A DNA stretch of 64,000 nucleotides from positions 1 to 64,000 of the forward strand of contig NZ_QLMH01000009.1 of the NCBI RefSeq assembly GCF_003259935.1, given 5' to 3'. Below the pieces are notes generated by a model that worked only from the letters and a program-made list of their open reading frames with translations, did no database searches and had not been told where the DNA came from. Shown piece after piece: positions 1-8,552 of this stretch; position 1 is the first letter of the stretch; each line of letters opens with the position of its first letter. This stretch comes from Paranoxybacillus vitaminiphilus. Lineage in GTDB: Bacteria; Bacillota; Bacilli; Bacillales; Anoxybacillaceae. Both the position numbers and the translations under genes were made by a program.

Positions 1-216
1 GCGATTTGCCATGCTTCACTTGTATTAGAAACCCTTCCTGATATTATGAAAGGGCGCAGCATGACTGCATATATTGCCTGCAAGCCAGGTGTAGAAGCGA
101 TTGGCGCCAACTATGTATCTGAGCCAACTCATGTTGACAACAATTTCGTATCTGCTCATGCATGGCCAGATTTACCAGCGCTCATGCGCGAATTTATTAA
201 GTTATTAAACAAGTAA
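1..216 (+). CDS. DJ-1/PfpI family protein, C-terminal part (5' end outside window)
   Basis: The window opens in frame inside a gene, and 71 codons remain before TAA. The first residues, AICH, match the nucleophile-elbow cysteine of DJ-1/PfpI (class I glutamine amidotransferase-like) proteins. The rest (GRSMTAY, EPTHVD, SAHAWPDLPALMREF) is the usual C-terminal end of the YraA/PfpI-like branch. Members are stress-related hydrolases or deglycase-like proteins; the exact activity cannot be set from this fragment. A strong intrinsic terminator follows 11 bases after the stop. Confidence 0.8.
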   Translation, partial: AICHASLVLETLPDIMKGRSMTAYIACKPGVEAIGANYVSEPTHVDNNFVSAHAWPDLPALMREFIKLLNK

Positions 217-227
217 AATCGTTTGTT

Positions 228-256
228 AAGGCGTTCTCCTATGGGGACGCCTTTTT
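228..256 (+). terminator. Rho-independent terminator of the DJ-1/PfpI gene
   Basis: Stem AAGGCGT / ACGCCTT (228-234 with 247-253) followed by a T run. Confidence 0.85.
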
Positions 257-309
257 GATTTAAACAACATGTTGCATTGATTGTTGATGATCTAGACACA
301 AAATATTAT

Positions 310-332
310 CGAACAGTGCCAGGCACTGTTCG
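310..332. repeat. Perfect 11-bp-arm palindrome with GTGCCAGGCAC core
   Basis: CGAACAGTGCC, one A, then its exact reverse complement. The core GTGCCAGGCAC resembles the repeats at 3021-3038 and 3161-3174, so this is one of a small family of short palindromes around the RHS region. The rest of 217-485 shows no convincing gene. Confidence 0.7.
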
Positions 333-485
333 CCAATATCGATTCCCGCTTTGATCGCTGCTCTTCTGCTTTCCACCGCGCTGCATAAGTCCGGCATGTT
401 GCCGGGATGAGCCGCTGTTTTCATGTATAAATGCCGCCGCTAATCCGGAATCATAACTTCAAAAACCGGATAACGGAGGAACAAG

Positions 486-807
486 ATGAAAAAACGGCTC
501 GCTTTTTGCTTTTCGCAGGGCTCTTCTCCTTGCAGTCCATTCATGCTTTGGCCCGCGATGAGTGGATGGAAATAGCGAAAAAGTTTATACCACCCAACAC
601 TGTTCTTGCAGATCCCGAATCGATCGAGCTGTATGATTTTGATCAAGACGGGCGCAACCAAATCGTGGCGACATTCCAACTTCAAGCGGGCGAACCGCCT
701 TCCCGCTCCAAATTCGGAGCGATTGCATTGAAAAAACAGAGGCAGGCTGGCAAAAAGTATGGAAGACCGAAATAGTAAATGACTCCGCCTTTCGTCATCA
801 TCACTAG
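486..807 (+). pseudogene. Secreted-protein pseudogene with two homopolymer frameshifts
   Basis: ATG at 486 has a good ribosome site (CGGAGGA, 474-480) and starts MKKRLAF, but the frame breaks in a five-T run near 505. Adding one T restores a signal peptide (LLFAGLFSLQSIHALA) that runs into an acidic domain with YDFDQDGRNQIV, a calcium-binding-loop-like DxDxDG motif as in FG-GAP/VCBS proteins. A second slip lies in the six-A run near 730-735. Adding one A continues the frame through GWQKVWKTEIV to TAG at 807. The uninterrupted middle frame alone (431-775) has no plausible start. Function is unknown. The 3' end overlaps an antisense RHS relic, so the gene is probably truncated as well as frameshifted. 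Confidence 0.6.
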
Positions 808-820
808 GCGGCCCATATAT
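769..820 (-). pseudogene. Relic of an RHS core repeat
   Basis: On the minus strand the frame reads GRLVMMTKGGVIYYF, which aligns with GRPVTMTKAGATYYY of the RHS protein at 1443-2942. At DNA level 31 of 38 bases at 779-816 match the segment near 2217-2254 by my hand alignment. It is far too short to function and marks an older RHS copy or a rearrangement. Confidence 0.55.
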
Positions 821-893
821 ATTGCACTACCATTTTTTATTGGCACCCGCTTCGTCACATAAACCAAGTGACAGATACTCATCCTATAAAACA

Positions 894-922
894 CCCCCAG
901 CTGCATTTTACGCAGTTGGGGG
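894..922. terminator. Hairpin with 11-bp stem
   Basis: CCCCCAGCTGC (894-904) pairs with GCAGTTGGGGG (912-922) with one G-T wobble. It lies just past the stop of the minus-strand immunity gene and has only a short A/T flank, so it could be that gene's terminator or a mobile-element hairpin. Confidence 0.45.
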
Positions 923-976
923 ATTCTATACAATATTATTTCATAAAAGACAAGTGCCCGCTCCTAATTTCTTGGT

Positions 977-1426
977 TTACCAATCCGATAATTTTAATAA
1001 CTTATATACTTCCTTATCATGAAAGTCTGATTCAGAAATTTGTAATATATCTATAAGTCTCTGAATTCCCCCTATCCACATGCGATCGTCATCCTCAGCT
1101 GCTTTTATTAGCGAAGCCTCTATATGTGGAACTATCACACTTTTATCTATACTCTTCAATATCTCTATCGCTGTAGGGACACCAGGCCAATTCATATCTT
1201 GCATTAACTCTATTAAGCAGGGTATCGCCAGCCTATTTCGTGGGTATCCAATTTTATTTAAAACTTTAACCGCATTCTCCCAACAATGCTTCTCGGTATC
1301 TTGTATTAACAAAGGAGTGTATTCATCATCAATTGTTGTTAACTCCCTTATTGCAGATAGTTGAACTTCTTGGGGCATATTCCAACTCAAGTTTTTCATC
1401 AATCTTTTAACTTCACTAAGTTCCAT
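977..1426 (-). CDS. DUF5071-type HEAT-repeat immunity protein
   Basis: The 149-residue product starts MELSEVKRLMKNLSW at a start preceded by AGGAGATG. It is all-helical and HEAT-like: LSAIRELT, CWENAVKVLNKIG and AIPCLIELMQ are typical helix pairs with alternating aliphatic residues. This matches my recollection of the DUF5071 family, which is commonly the cognate immunity protein of polymorphic RHS or LXG toxins. It lies directly downstream of the RHS toxin, same strand, 16 bases from the toxin stop, the classical toxin-immunity order. No signal peptide or membrane segment is seen, so it should act in the cytoplasm by binding the toxin domain. Family assignment is from memory; the immunity role is inferred from position. 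Confidence 0.7.
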   Translation of the reverse strand: MELSEVKRLMKNLSWNMPQEVQLSAIRELTTIDDEYTPLLIQDTEKHCWENAVKVLNKIGYPRNRLAIPCLIELMQDMNWPGVPTAIEILKSIDKSVIVPHIEASLIKAAEDDDRMWIGGIQRLIDILQISESDFHDKEVYKLLKLSDW

Positions 1427-1442
1427 TAAAATTCATCTCCTA

Positions 1443-2942
1443 CTATTTAACTTTCACAGAAAGGGCCTGCAATAATTTTGTATATTCATGTGGTCTAGTA
1501 TTAGCATTTTCCCTTGAGTTTATCCATCCCTGCATTTTCTTCATATTTACTGGTCTCACTGACACATGAGTTTTACCATCTTTTATTGCTACTAGTTTTC
1601 CTGTTGCATTAATGGCCTCAATAGTAGTTGCTGTATATGGTCCAGATAAAGGCTTTACTGTAGTATAGGATAGCCCACTAACATCTTTTGGTCTTGGAGT
1701 TAAATTAGTGCCGTTTCCACTTCCAGTACGATAAATAACTGTTGGGTTTTTCCTATTAAATTTACGTTCTAAAACACTGACTATCTCATTTGCTGCAACA
1801 TATGCAATCACTATTGCGGTTGCCTCAACAGCGGCTGCTGTTAGCCATGAAATTGATACACCTGCTAATGGAACTAAAAGAAAAGCGAAGTGACCATTTA
1901 TATCCACATATATAACAGGATTATTTTTAGTGTAAACATATTGATTTATACTAAGCGGCTCATTTTCAAACCCATGGAACGTATCTCTTGTAATAAACCG
2001 TCCCATATTCGCATCATAATACCGCGCCATTAGGTAGTATAGCCCGGTTTCCTCATCGTAATAATACCCGGCATAACGGTATGGGTTCGCTGTTGCCATC
2101 GCACCGGTTTTGGACAGAATGTTACCCCATGCGTCATACTCGTATTGGGCGACGACATTTCCGCTTGCGTCCGTCAATGCGACGACATCTCCATGACCGT
2201 TCACATGATAGTAGTAAGTGGCTCCGGCTTTCGTCATCGTGACCGGGCGGCCCAATGCGTCCCACGTATATTCCGCTGTGATGTTGTTGTTGGCGTCTGT
2301 TTCATACAACAGACGAATCGAGTCGCCATCGTAGTGATAGTAAGTCGTACCGCTTGATGTTGTTTTGCTGATGCGTCTTCCTTGATGGTCATACGTATAG
2401 GTTGCGATCGTAGTGCCCGATGCGTTTTTTACTTGAATGAGACGGTTTTCGTCATCATACACAAACGTTTTGTTGCCGTTGTTCGTTAAATTCCCGTTCA
2501 CATCATATGTGTATGCCTGTCCGTTAACGGCTGTTAGTTGGTCGGCGGCGTCATACGTGTACGTAGTCGTTGTAGTTGTTCCATTGTTGACGATTTTCTT
2601 CGTCCGGTTGCCAACCGCGTCGTATTCGTACGTAATCGCTGTTCCATCCGCTAGTGTTTCCTTTGTCAGCTGATTCAATGCATCATACTCATACGTAATC
2701 GTTCCATCTTTTGTTTCTACAGCTGTAATATTGCCATTCGCATCGTAACTGTAGAGGAAGTAGTTTAAAACATTTCCGTTGGCATCGAAATTTTTCAATG
2801 ATTTTAGCTGATTGGCATCGTTATATTCATAAGCGGTATAAGTTCCATTGGCATGGATGATGGCCGAAATATTTCCGCGCTCATCGTACGTAAATCTCGC
2901 TAAATTCGCGCTGTTTCTTGACAAGACGACTAACTGGTCCAA
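1443..2942 (-). CDS. 5'-truncated RHS repeat protein with C-terminal toxin domain
   Basis: The 499-residue reading frame begins at a TTG and contains about a dozen YD repeats (YEYDALNQL, YTYDAADQL, YTYDHQGRR and others) over residues 20-285. The RHS core follows at about 288-320 (YRYAGYYYDEETGLYYLMAR), then a hydrophobic stretch at 352-390 and a variable C-terminal toxin domain at about 395-499. Full RHS proteins are well over 1000 residues with secretion and wall-anchoring parts at the N-terminus, all missing here. RHS homology continues upstream of the TTG to about 3016, and the open frame ends at TGA 3030-3032, so this is a 3' fragment or orphan module, not a complete effector. The toxin domain (VIYRTGSGNGTNLTPRPKD ... 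KTHVSVRPVN ... WINSRENANTRPHEY) belongs to a type I have seen in other polymorphic toxins but cannot assign. It may be silent unless recombined onto a full-length RHS gene. Confidence 0.8.
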   Translation of the reverse strand: MDQLVVLSRNSANLARFTYDERGNISAIIHANGTYTAYEYNDANQLKSLKNFDANGNVLNYFLYSYDANGNITAVETKDGTITYEYDALNQLTKETLADGTAITYEYDAVGNRTKKIVNNGTTTTTTYTYDAADQLTAVNGQAYTYDVNGNLTNNGNKTFVYDDENRLIQVKNASGTTIATYTYDHQGRRISKTTSSGTTYYHYDGDSIRLLYETDANNNITAEYTWDALGRPVTMTKAGATYYYHVNGHGDVVALTDASGNVVAQYEYDAWGNILSKTGAMATANPYRYAGYYYDEETGLYYLMARYYDANMGRFITRDTFHGFENEPLSINQYVYTKNNPVIYVDINGHFAFLLVPLAGVSISWLTAAAVEATAIVIAYVAANEIVSVLERKFNRKNPTVIYRTGSGNGTNLTPRPKDVSGLSYTTVKPLSGPYTATTIEAINATGKLVAIKDGKTHVSVRPVNMKKMQGWINSRENANTRPHEYTKLLQALSVKVK

Positions 2943-3020
2943 TGGATTATAGCTGTATCCAATCGTATCAGTCGTTGTACCAGCCGTAATGGATGTCGAT
3001 GTAACATTTCCATGGGGAAT

Positions 3021-3038
3021 GGGTGCCTGTCACTTGTC
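3021..3038. repeat. Short repeat at the RHS 5' breakpoint
   Basis: GGGTGCCTGTCACTTGTC sits exactly where RHS homology stops. A sister copy (GCCAGGCACTTGTC) is at 3161-3174, and a GACAAGTGCC motif lies at about 949-958 on the other side of the RHS/immunity pair. The bases between 3039 and 3160 show no gene. Confidence 0.5.
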
Positions 3039-3185
3039 GAATACCAGGAATTATGGATTCTCCAGCAAATAATATCATCTGAATTTTAGTACACAATTTG
3101 AAACATGTTATTGTGACTTTCAATAACAAAGATAAAGTGCAGTGGATATGATTTTTCGGCGCCAGGCACTTGTCAACGATGAGGC

Positions 3186-3218
3186 AAGACCTAACCGATG
3201 AGCGGTTAGGTCTTTTTT
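3186..3218 (+). terminator. Strong intrinsic terminator
   Basis: AAGACCTAACCG / CGGTTAGGTCTT hairpin with a six-T tail. No plus-strand gene precedes it for more than 2 kb apart from the pseudogene, so it probably belonged to a gene lost when the RHS module arrived, or it insulates the yjdF leader. Confidence 0.75.
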
Positions 3219-3221
3219 CGA

Positions 3222-3385
3222 TAGGAAAATAGCAAAGAACGGCTTCCATATGAGAGGATGCAGTACGTATAATAAACATAGACAGCGTAAAAACACAGTC
3301 CCGGTTGGTAGTCCGGGCGCACTCCGCGAAGAGTGTCAGTAACCTTCCCCTCCTTGGGATGTCCATCGCTGTCGGTAATTTTTAA
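3222..3385 (+). ncRNA. yjdF riboswitch (azaaromatic-sensing leader)
   Basis: The leader of yjdF contains the run CAGCGTAAAAACACAG, a GTCCCGGTTGGTAGTCCGGGCGC hairpin region, ACTC-GAGT and a CCTCCTTGGGATGTC stretch before the Shine-Dalgarno. I recognise these as the yjdF motif RNA. Known members bind azaaromatic compounds and raise YjdF translation. Here AAAGGAGG (3383-3390) could pair with CCCCTCCTT at 3347-3355, which would hide the ribosome site and suggests translational control. Boundaries are approximate, and the motif call is from memory of its sequence and gene context. Confidence 0.65.
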
Positions 3386-3399
3386 AGGAGGGACCTTTC

Positions 3400-3810
3400 A
3401 TGAAATTGACGGTTTTTTACGATGGACAATTCTGGCTCGGTGTGGTTGAGCAAAAGGAAGGTGAAGCCTTAAAAGCGGTTCGCTACGTATTTGGTTCAGA
3501 GCCAAAAGATGAAGAAGTTTTGGCATTTGTTAATGGTCCGATGCTATCGTTGTTGCACAAGTGTCGCACAACAACCACCGTGCCGCTTGAAATGCAAAGG
3601 CGCAAAAATCCGAAGCGAATGCAACGTGAAGCTGCAAAAGAAATGAAAACAAGGCCACTTTCCACATATGCGCAAACAGCCCTTCAGCTAGAATTGGAGC
3701 ATCGTAAAAAAGAGAGAAAGGTTTGGCGGAAGGAACAGCGTGAAGCTCTCATCAAGCGAAAAAGAGAGTTAAAGCGCTTAAAGGCGAAAGCCAAACATCG
3801 TGGAAGGTAA
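3400..3810 (+). CDS. yjdF: YjdF family protein (DUF2992)
   Basis: The 136-residue product has the family layout. The N-terminal beta-rich half begins MKLTVFYDGQFWLGVVE and carries KAVRYVFGSEPKDEEVLAFV. The C-terminal half is a long, very basic helix rich in K, R, E and Q from about residue 85. Function is not established; the family is tied to the azaaromatic-sensing leader that precedes it here and may deal with toxic heteroaromatic compounds. ATG follows GGAGGGACCTTTC at ideal spacing. It appears to be a single-gene unit ended by the hairpin at 3820-3843. Confidence 0.88.
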   Translation: MKLTVFYDGQFWLGVVEQKEGEALKAVRYVFGSEPKDEEVLAFVNGPMLSLLHKCRTTTTVPLEMQRRKNPKRMQREAAKEMKTRPLSTYAQTALQLELEHRKKERKVWRKEQREALIKRKRELKRLKAKAKHRGR

Positions 3811-3819
3811 TACAGCGTT

Positions 3820-3846
3820 GGGTGTCTTGCTTTCAAGACATCCGCT
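3820..3846 (+). terminator. Hairpin after yjdF
   Basis: GGGTGTCTTG / CAAGACATCC stem with a four-base loop; the T tract is weak. Confidence 0.5.
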
Positions 3847-3942
3847 TTCGTATTTCCAAAAGGGAAACGCTATTGTGTAATGAGCCAATTTATGATACAT
3901 TAAAATCATTGCAACGTGCGTTCTTTAGAAGGAGGAGTAGAC

Positions 3943-4176
3943 ATGCATGCTCTGCTTGTGACATTATTAGTGATTGTATCGCTTGCACTGATTGCCGTCG
4001 TATTGTTGCAATCCGGAAGAAGCGCAGGGCTTTCCGGAGCGATTACAGGCGGTGCGGAGCAATTGTTTGGCAAGCAAAAAGCGCGCGGTATTGATGCTGT
4101 ATTGCACCGCGTAACGGTTGTGTTATCTGTATTATTCTTCGTGTTAACGATTGCGGTAACGTATTTTCAGCTATAA
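3943..4176 (+). CDS. secG: Preprotein translocase subunit SecG
   Basis: The 77-residue membrane protein has two transmembrane segments (about residues 3-20 and 53-75). Between them is the conserved SecG cytosolic loop [20 protein letters not shown]. SecG joins SecYE and aids protein export by SecA-driven translocation. The start is ATG 3943, preceded by GGAGGAG, which gives the normal family length; an upstream in-frame extension is not needed. As in B. subtilis it heads the secG-esterase-rnr-smpB-ssrA neighbourhood. Confidence 0.95.
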   Translation: MHALLVTLLVIVSLALIAVVLLQSGRSAGLSGAITGGAEQLFGKQKARGIDAVLHRVTVVLSVLFFVLTIAVTYFQL

Positions 4177-4188
4177 TAGTTTTGGGGG

Positions 4189-4219
4189 GGCGGTCCGTAT
4201 ATGGTGGACTGCCTTTTCT
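4189..4219 (+). terminator. Terminator after secG
   Basis: GGCGGTCC / GGACTGCC stem (one wobble) followed by TTTTCTCTTT. Confidence 0.7.
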
Positions 4220-4270
4220 CTTTACAACTGCTTACAATCACATTATTTTTACTTTAGTACTTTAATGTGA

Positions 4271-4286
4271 TGGGGGTCAGACCCCA
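4271..4286. repeat. Reduced copy of dispersed repeat family 1
   Basis: GGGGGTCAGACCCC, the palindromic core of the GTCTGACC repeat family, lies between secG and the esterase. Confidence 0.5.
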
Positions 4287-4306
4287 AAAGAAAGGAGTTT
4301 TGCATC

Positions 4307-5047
4307 ATGAAACTAGTTTCACCTAAACCATTTTTGTTTGAGGCTGGGGAGCGTGCGGTATTGCTGCTCCACGGATTTACAGGAAATTCATCGGATGTGC
4401 GTATGTTAGGGCGCTTTCTTGAGTCAAAAGGATATACATGTCATGCACCGATTTATAAAGGACATGGTGTGCCGCCGGAAGAGCTTGTACATACAGGTCC
4501 GGATGATTGGTGGCAAGACGTGATGAATGCCTATCAGTTTTTAAAAGAGAAAGGTTATGAAAAAATCGCCGTTGTTGGTTTATCGCTTGGTGGCGTATTT
4601 TCGCTTAAATTAGGTTACACTGTACCTATAACAGGTATTGTACCGATGTGCGCGCCAATGTACATCAAAAGCGAGGAAACGATGTACGAAGGAGTTTTAC
4701 AATATGCGCGCGAATATAAAAAACGTGAAGGAAAAACGCCTGAACAAATTGAAAAAGAAATGGAAGAGTTCAAAAAAACGCCGATGAAAACGTTAAAAGC
4801 GCTGCAGCAATTAATCGCTGAAGTTCGCGACAATATCGACCTTATTTATGCGCCGACATTCGTCGTTCAAGCACGCCACGATGAAATGATTAATACCGAT
4901 AGCGCAAATATTATTTATGACGGAGTGGAATCTCCAGTGAAAAAAATTAAATGGTATGAAGAATCAGGGCATGTCATAACGCTAGATAAAGAACGTGATC
5001 AACTTCATGAGGATATTTACGAGTTTTTAGAGTCATTAGATTGGTAA
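4307..5047 (+). CDS. est: Carboxylesterase (Est30/YvaK family)
   Basis: This is a 246-residue alpha/beta hydrolase. [13 protein letters not shown] forms the oxyanion-hole region, GLSLGG (about residues 93-98) holds the nucleophile serine, and ARHDEMIN and [10 protein letters not shown] near the end supply the catalytic Asp and His. Length and motifs match the thermophilic carboxylesterase Est30 of Geobacillus stearothermophilus, which cleaves short to medium acyl esters. It lies 23 bases upstream of rnr on the same strand, so the two are probably cotranscribed. AAAGGAG precedes the ATG. No signal peptide, so cytoplasmic. Confidence 0.92.
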   Translation: MKLVSPKPFLFEAGERAVLLLHGFTGNSSDVRMLGRFLESKGYTCHAPIYKGHGVPPEELVHTGPDDWWQDVMNAYQFLKEKGYEKIAVVGLSLGGVFSLKLGYTVPITGIVPMCAPMYIKSEETMYEGVLQYAREYKKREGKTPEQIEKEMEEFKKTPMKTLKALQQLIAEVRDNIDLIYAPTFVVQARHDEMINTDSANIIYDGVESPVKKIKWYEESGHVITLDKERDQLHEDIYEFLESLDW

Positions 5048-5070
5048 ATCCTTGAAAGGAAGGAAGAAAG

Positions 5071-7392
5071 ATGGATGAGTTAAAAGAGCAGCTGTTAACG
5101 TTTATGAGAGATGAAGCTTACAAGCCGTTAACGGTGCAGGAGCTTGAGGAAGCGTTTCAAATTGAAGATGCAGCACAATTTAAGGAATTTGTGAAGGCGC
5201 TTGTCGCTATGGAAGAAGAGGGACTCATTGTGCGAACAAGAAGTAACCGCTACGGCGTGCCGGAAAAAATGAATCTTGTTCGCGGAAAAGTAGCAGGACA
5301 TGCGAAAGGATTTGCTTTTGTCGTTCCTGAAGACCCGGCATTGGATGATATTTTTATCCCGCCTTCGGAATTGAAAAACGCGATGCATGGTGACACCGTA
5401 TTAGTGCGCATCAGTTCGCAAACATCAGGGGCGCGAAAAGAAGGTACGATTGTTCGCATTATCGAACGCGGCGTTACGGAAATCGTCGGCACATACACAG
5501 AAAGTAAAAATTTCGGTTTTGTGATTCCTGATGATAAAAAAATTGTCAATGACATTTTTATTCCAAAACATGCGAAAAACGGCGCCGTAGAGGGACATAA
5601 AGTTGTCGTGAGACTGACGACTTATCCAGAAGGACGAATCAGCGCTGAGGGGGAAGTCGTTAAAATTCTTGGCCATAAAAATGACCCGGGCGTTGATATT
5701 TTATCGATTATTCATAAGCATGGTTTGCCGCTGCAGTTTCCTGAGGATGTCATTGAGCATGCTAACAGTATTCCAGATACTATCTCGGAAGAAGATTTAA
5801 AAGGGCGCCGCGACTTGCGCGATCAAATGATCGTCACGATTGATGGAGAGGACGCGAAAGATTTGGATGACGCCGTTACTGTCACGAAGCTCGAAAACGG
5901 CAATTACAAATTAGGTGTTCACATTGCCGACGTGAGCCATTATGTAACAGAAGGCTCACCGATTGACCGCGAAGCATATGAGCGCGGAACGAGCGTCTAT
6001 TTAGTGGATCGCGTCATTCCGATGATTCCGCATCGTCTATCGAACGGAATTTGCTCGTTAAATCCGAAAGTCGACCGCCTGACGCTTTCATGTGAAATGG
6101 AAGTGAATGAGCACGGTGAGGTCGTCAGCCATGAAATTTTCCAAAGTGTGATTAGAACGACAGAGCGCATGACTTATTCGGATGTCAATAAAATTCTCGT
6201 TGATAAAGACGAAGAGCTGCGAAAAAAATACGAACCGCTTGTGCCGATGTTTGAGTTAATGGCGGAGCTTGCGGAAATTTTACGCAATAAGCGGATGGAG
6301 CGCGGTGCGATCGACTTTGATTTTAAAGAAGCAAAAGTATTGGTTAATGAAGACGGCAAACCATATGATGTTGTCTTACGGGAGCGTTCCGTTGCTGAAC
6401 GCCTCATTGAGGAATTTATGCTGCTGGCGAACGAAACCGTCGCCGAACATTTCCATTGGCTGAACGTACCGTTTATTTACCGTGTCCATGAAGATCCAAA
6501 ACCTGAGAAACTGCAGCGTTTTCTTGAGTTTATTACAAACTTCGGCTACGTTGTCAAAGGAACAGGGAATCAAATCCATCCGCGCGCATTACAGGAAGTT
6601 TTAGAAGCGGTGCGCGGCGAGCCGGAAGAAATGGTCATTTCCACGGTCATGCTTCGTTCGATGAAGCAGGCGCGTTACGATGCCGAAAGTCTTGGCCACT
6701 ATGGCTTATCGACCGAATTTTATACGCACTTTACTTCACCGATTCGCCGTTATCCGGATTTAATTGTCCACAGGCTCATTCGTACGTATTTAATTAACGG
6801 ACAGCTGGATGCTGAAACGCAGGAAAAGTGGGCGGAAAAGCTGCCTGATATTGCGGAGCACGCTTCGAATATGGAGCGCCGTGCGGTTGAAGCGGAACGT
6901 GAAACAGATGATTTGAAGAAAGCCGAGTTTATGGAAGATAAAATCGGTATGGAGTTTGACGGCATTATAAGTTCTGTGACGAGTTTCGGCTTATTTGTTG
7001 AGCTGCCAAATACGATTGAAGGTCTTGTTCATGTCAGCTACTTAACAGATGACTATTATCGCTACGATGAGCACCATTATGCGATGATTGGCGAGCGGAC
7101 CGGAAAAGTATATCGCATCGGCGATGAGATTACGGTTCGTGTCATCAACGTAGATAAAGAGGAACGTATTGTTGATTTTGAAATCGTTGGCATGAAGGGA
7201 AGCCGCAGAAAAAAGGCGAAAGATGCTCCTCTTGTCATTGAAGGAAAAAAAGAGCGGAAAAAACGAAAAAAGCGCAGCAACGAATTGGTTGATGATGAAT
7301 GGTCAACGAAAAAGCCAAAGAAGAAAAAGAAATTTTATGAAGATATTCCAAACTTAAAAGTGAAAAAGAAGAAGAAAAAGAAAAAACGGTAA
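5071..7392 (+). CDS. rnr: Ribonuclease R
   Basis: The 773-residue 3'-5' exoribonuclease is built as expected. A winged-helix HTH covers residues 1-70 and two cold-shock/OB domains cover about 75-230. The RNB catalytic domain spans about 250-590, with the acidic metal-binding motif [14 protein letters not shown]. An S1 domain (about 635-715) precedes a lysine-rich tail ending in KKKKKKKKR. It degrades structured RNA, matures small RNAs and, with SmpB-tmRNA, removes non-stop mRNAs; the gene order here (rnr-smpB-ssrA) places all three partners side by side. GGAAGGAAGAAAG precedes the ATG. Confidence 0.97.
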   Translation: MDELKEQLLTFMRDEAYKPLTVQELEEAFQIEDAAQFKEFVKALVAMEEEGLIVRTRSNRYGVPEKMNLVRGKVAGHAKGFAFVVPEDPALDDIFIPPSELKNAMHGDTVLVRISSQTSGARKEGTIVRIIERGVTEIVGTYTESKNFGFVIPDDKKIVNDIFIPKHAKNGAVEGHKVVVRLTTYPEGRISAEGEVVKILGHKNDPGVDILSIIHKHGLPLQFPEDVIEHANSIPDTISEEDLKGRRDLRDQMIVTIDGEDAKDLDDAVTVTKLENGNYKLGVHIADVSHYVTEGSPIDREAYERGTSVYLVDRVIPMIPHRLSNGICSLNPKVDRLTLSCEMEVNEHGEVVSHEIFQSVIRTTERMTYSDVNKILVDKDEELRKKYEPLVPMFELMAELAEILRNKRMERGAIDFDFKEAKVLVNEDGKPYDVVLRERSVAERLIEEFMLLANETVAEHFHWLNVPFIYRVHEDPKPEKLQRFLEFITNFGYVVKGTGNQIHPRALQEVLEAVRGEPEEMVISTVMLRSMKQARYDAESLGHYGLSTEFYTHFTSPIRRYPDLIVHRLIRTYLINGQLDAETQEKWAEKLPDIAEHASNMERRAVEAERETDDLKKAEFMEDKIGMEFDGIISSVTSFGLFVELPNTIEGLVHVSYLTDDYYRYDEHHYAMIGERTGKVYRIGDEITVRVINVDKEERIVDFEIVGMKGSRRKKAKDAPLVIEGKKERKKRKKRSNELVDDEWSTKKPKKKKKFYEDIPNLKVKKKKKKKKR

Positions 7393-7542
7393 AAAAGAAA
7401 GATAAGCGGGCTAGCTTCTTGGATGAAATGAAAATATTGTCAATGTCGAAGGAGCAGCCCCTTACGAACCGCTTTATTTTCTTGAGATTTCAGAGAGTTT
7501 TTGTTAAAATGTAATCTGTCTTTATATGGGGAGGAAAAGCGG

Positions 7543-8010
7543 ATGCCAAAAGGTGAGGGAAAACTGATTGCACAAAATAAAAAAGCGCACCATGATTATT
7601 TCATTGAAGAAACATATGAAGCCGGTCTTGTTTTGCAGGGAACAGAAATTAAATCGATTCGCGCTGGAAAAGTGAATTTAAAAGATTCATTTGCGAAAGT
7701 GGAAAAGGGCGAAGTATTCCTTCATAATATGCATATCAGCCCTTATGAACAAGGAAACCGCTATAATCATGATCCGTTGCGCACAAGAAAATTGCTTCTT
7801 CACCGCCGCGAAATTAATAAACTGATTGGCTATACGAAAGAACAAGGTTATACGCTTGTTCCGTTAAAGCTCTATATAAAAAATGGATTTGCCAAATTAT
7901 TGTTAGGCGTTGGTAAAGGTAAGAAAAAATACGATAAGCGCGAAGACTTGAAAAAGAGAGAAGCAAAGCGGGAAATTGAACGTGCTTTCCGCGAACGTCA
8001 GAAAATGTAA
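7543..8010 (+). CDS. smpB: SsrA-binding protein SmpB
   Basis: The 155-residue protein carries the SmpB hallmarks: [47 protein letters not shown], and a basic C-terminal tail ([19 protein letters not shown]) that enters the decoding centre. It binds tmRNA and delivers it to stalled ribosomes. I place the start at ATG 7543 (MPKGEGK) behind GGGGAGG rather than at an earlier in-frame codon, because this gives the family start and spacing. The tmRNA gene follows 111 bases downstream. Confidence 0.96.
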   Translation: MPKGEGKLIAQNKKAHHDYFIEETYEAGLVLQGTEIKSIRAGKVNLKDSFAKVEKGEVFLHNMHISPYEQGNRYNHDPLRTRKLLLHRREINKLIGYTKEQGYTLVPLKLYIKNGFAKLLLGVGKGKKKYDKREDLKKREAKREIERAFRERQKM

Positions 8011-8026
8011 AACCAAGACTTTACAA

Positions 8027-8054
8027 TTGAAAAATGAAGTTCATATGCTATAAT
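8027..8054 (+). promoter_or_regulatory. Sigma-A promoter of ssrA
   Basis: TTGAAA (8027-8032), 16-base spacer, extended -10 TGC-TATAAT (8049-8054). It lies between smpB and the tmRNA gene, giving ssrA its own promoter. Confidence 0.7.
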
Positions 8055-8121
8055 AATAATTGTCAATGCCAGTTCATTGTTGCGCTTAAGCTTCAAACGT
8101 TAACGCCTCTTGTTTAAACAT

Positions 8122-8475
8122 GGGGACGTTACGGATTCGACAGGGATAGATCGAGCTTAAGCTGCGAGCCGAGGGGATCGTCCTCGTAAAAACGTCACCT
8201 AAAGATAACTGGCAAAGAAAATTACGCTTTAGCTGCTTAATCATTGCGGCTAACTCCTCCCTCCATCGCCCATGTGGTAGGGTCAGGGGTTCATAGTGAG
8301 TGGGATACGCCCAAGTCCGCCGTCTGAGGATGCGGGAAGAGACGAATCAGACTAGCTGCTCGGAGGCCTGTCGGTAGGCGGAAGATGCAGCGAAGAATAA
8401 ATATACCGACTACGCTCGTAGATGCTTAAGTGGCGATATCTCTGGACGTGGGTTCGACTCCCACCGTCTCCACCA
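8122..8475 (+). ncRNA. ssrA: Transfer-messenger RNA (tmRNA)
   Basis: The 5' end GGGGACGTTACGG and the 3' end GTTCGACTCCCACCGTCTCCACCA form the tRNA-like domain, with an encoded CCA at 8473-8475. The resume reading frame near 8211-8240 encodes GKENYALAA and TAA, so the tag is (A)GKENYALAA. The ALAA end is the proteolysis signal read by ClpXP. Pseudoknot regions lie between the tag and the 3' domain. It rescues stalled ribosomes together with SmpB. Confidence 0.97.
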
Positions 8476-8511
8476 TACATAAGAAATACCAACGTTATTC
8501 ATATATATTAC

Positions 8512-8552
8512 AAGAAGCATAATTTTGCATACAATGTAAAGTTATGCTTCTT
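8512..8552 (+). terminator. Hairpin after ssrA
   Basis: AAGAAGCATAA / TTATGCTTCTT perfect 11-bp stem with a 19-base loop. No strong T run follows. The stretch to 8723 shows no gene. Confidence 0.6.

Noticed and set aside
260-424. 54-codon minus-strand ORF (MKTAAHPGNM...) between the DJ-1 gene and the pseudogene
   Set aside because: It has no convincing ribosome site, passes through the 310-332 palindrome, and resembles nothing I recognise. Left out as probably chance or a fragment.
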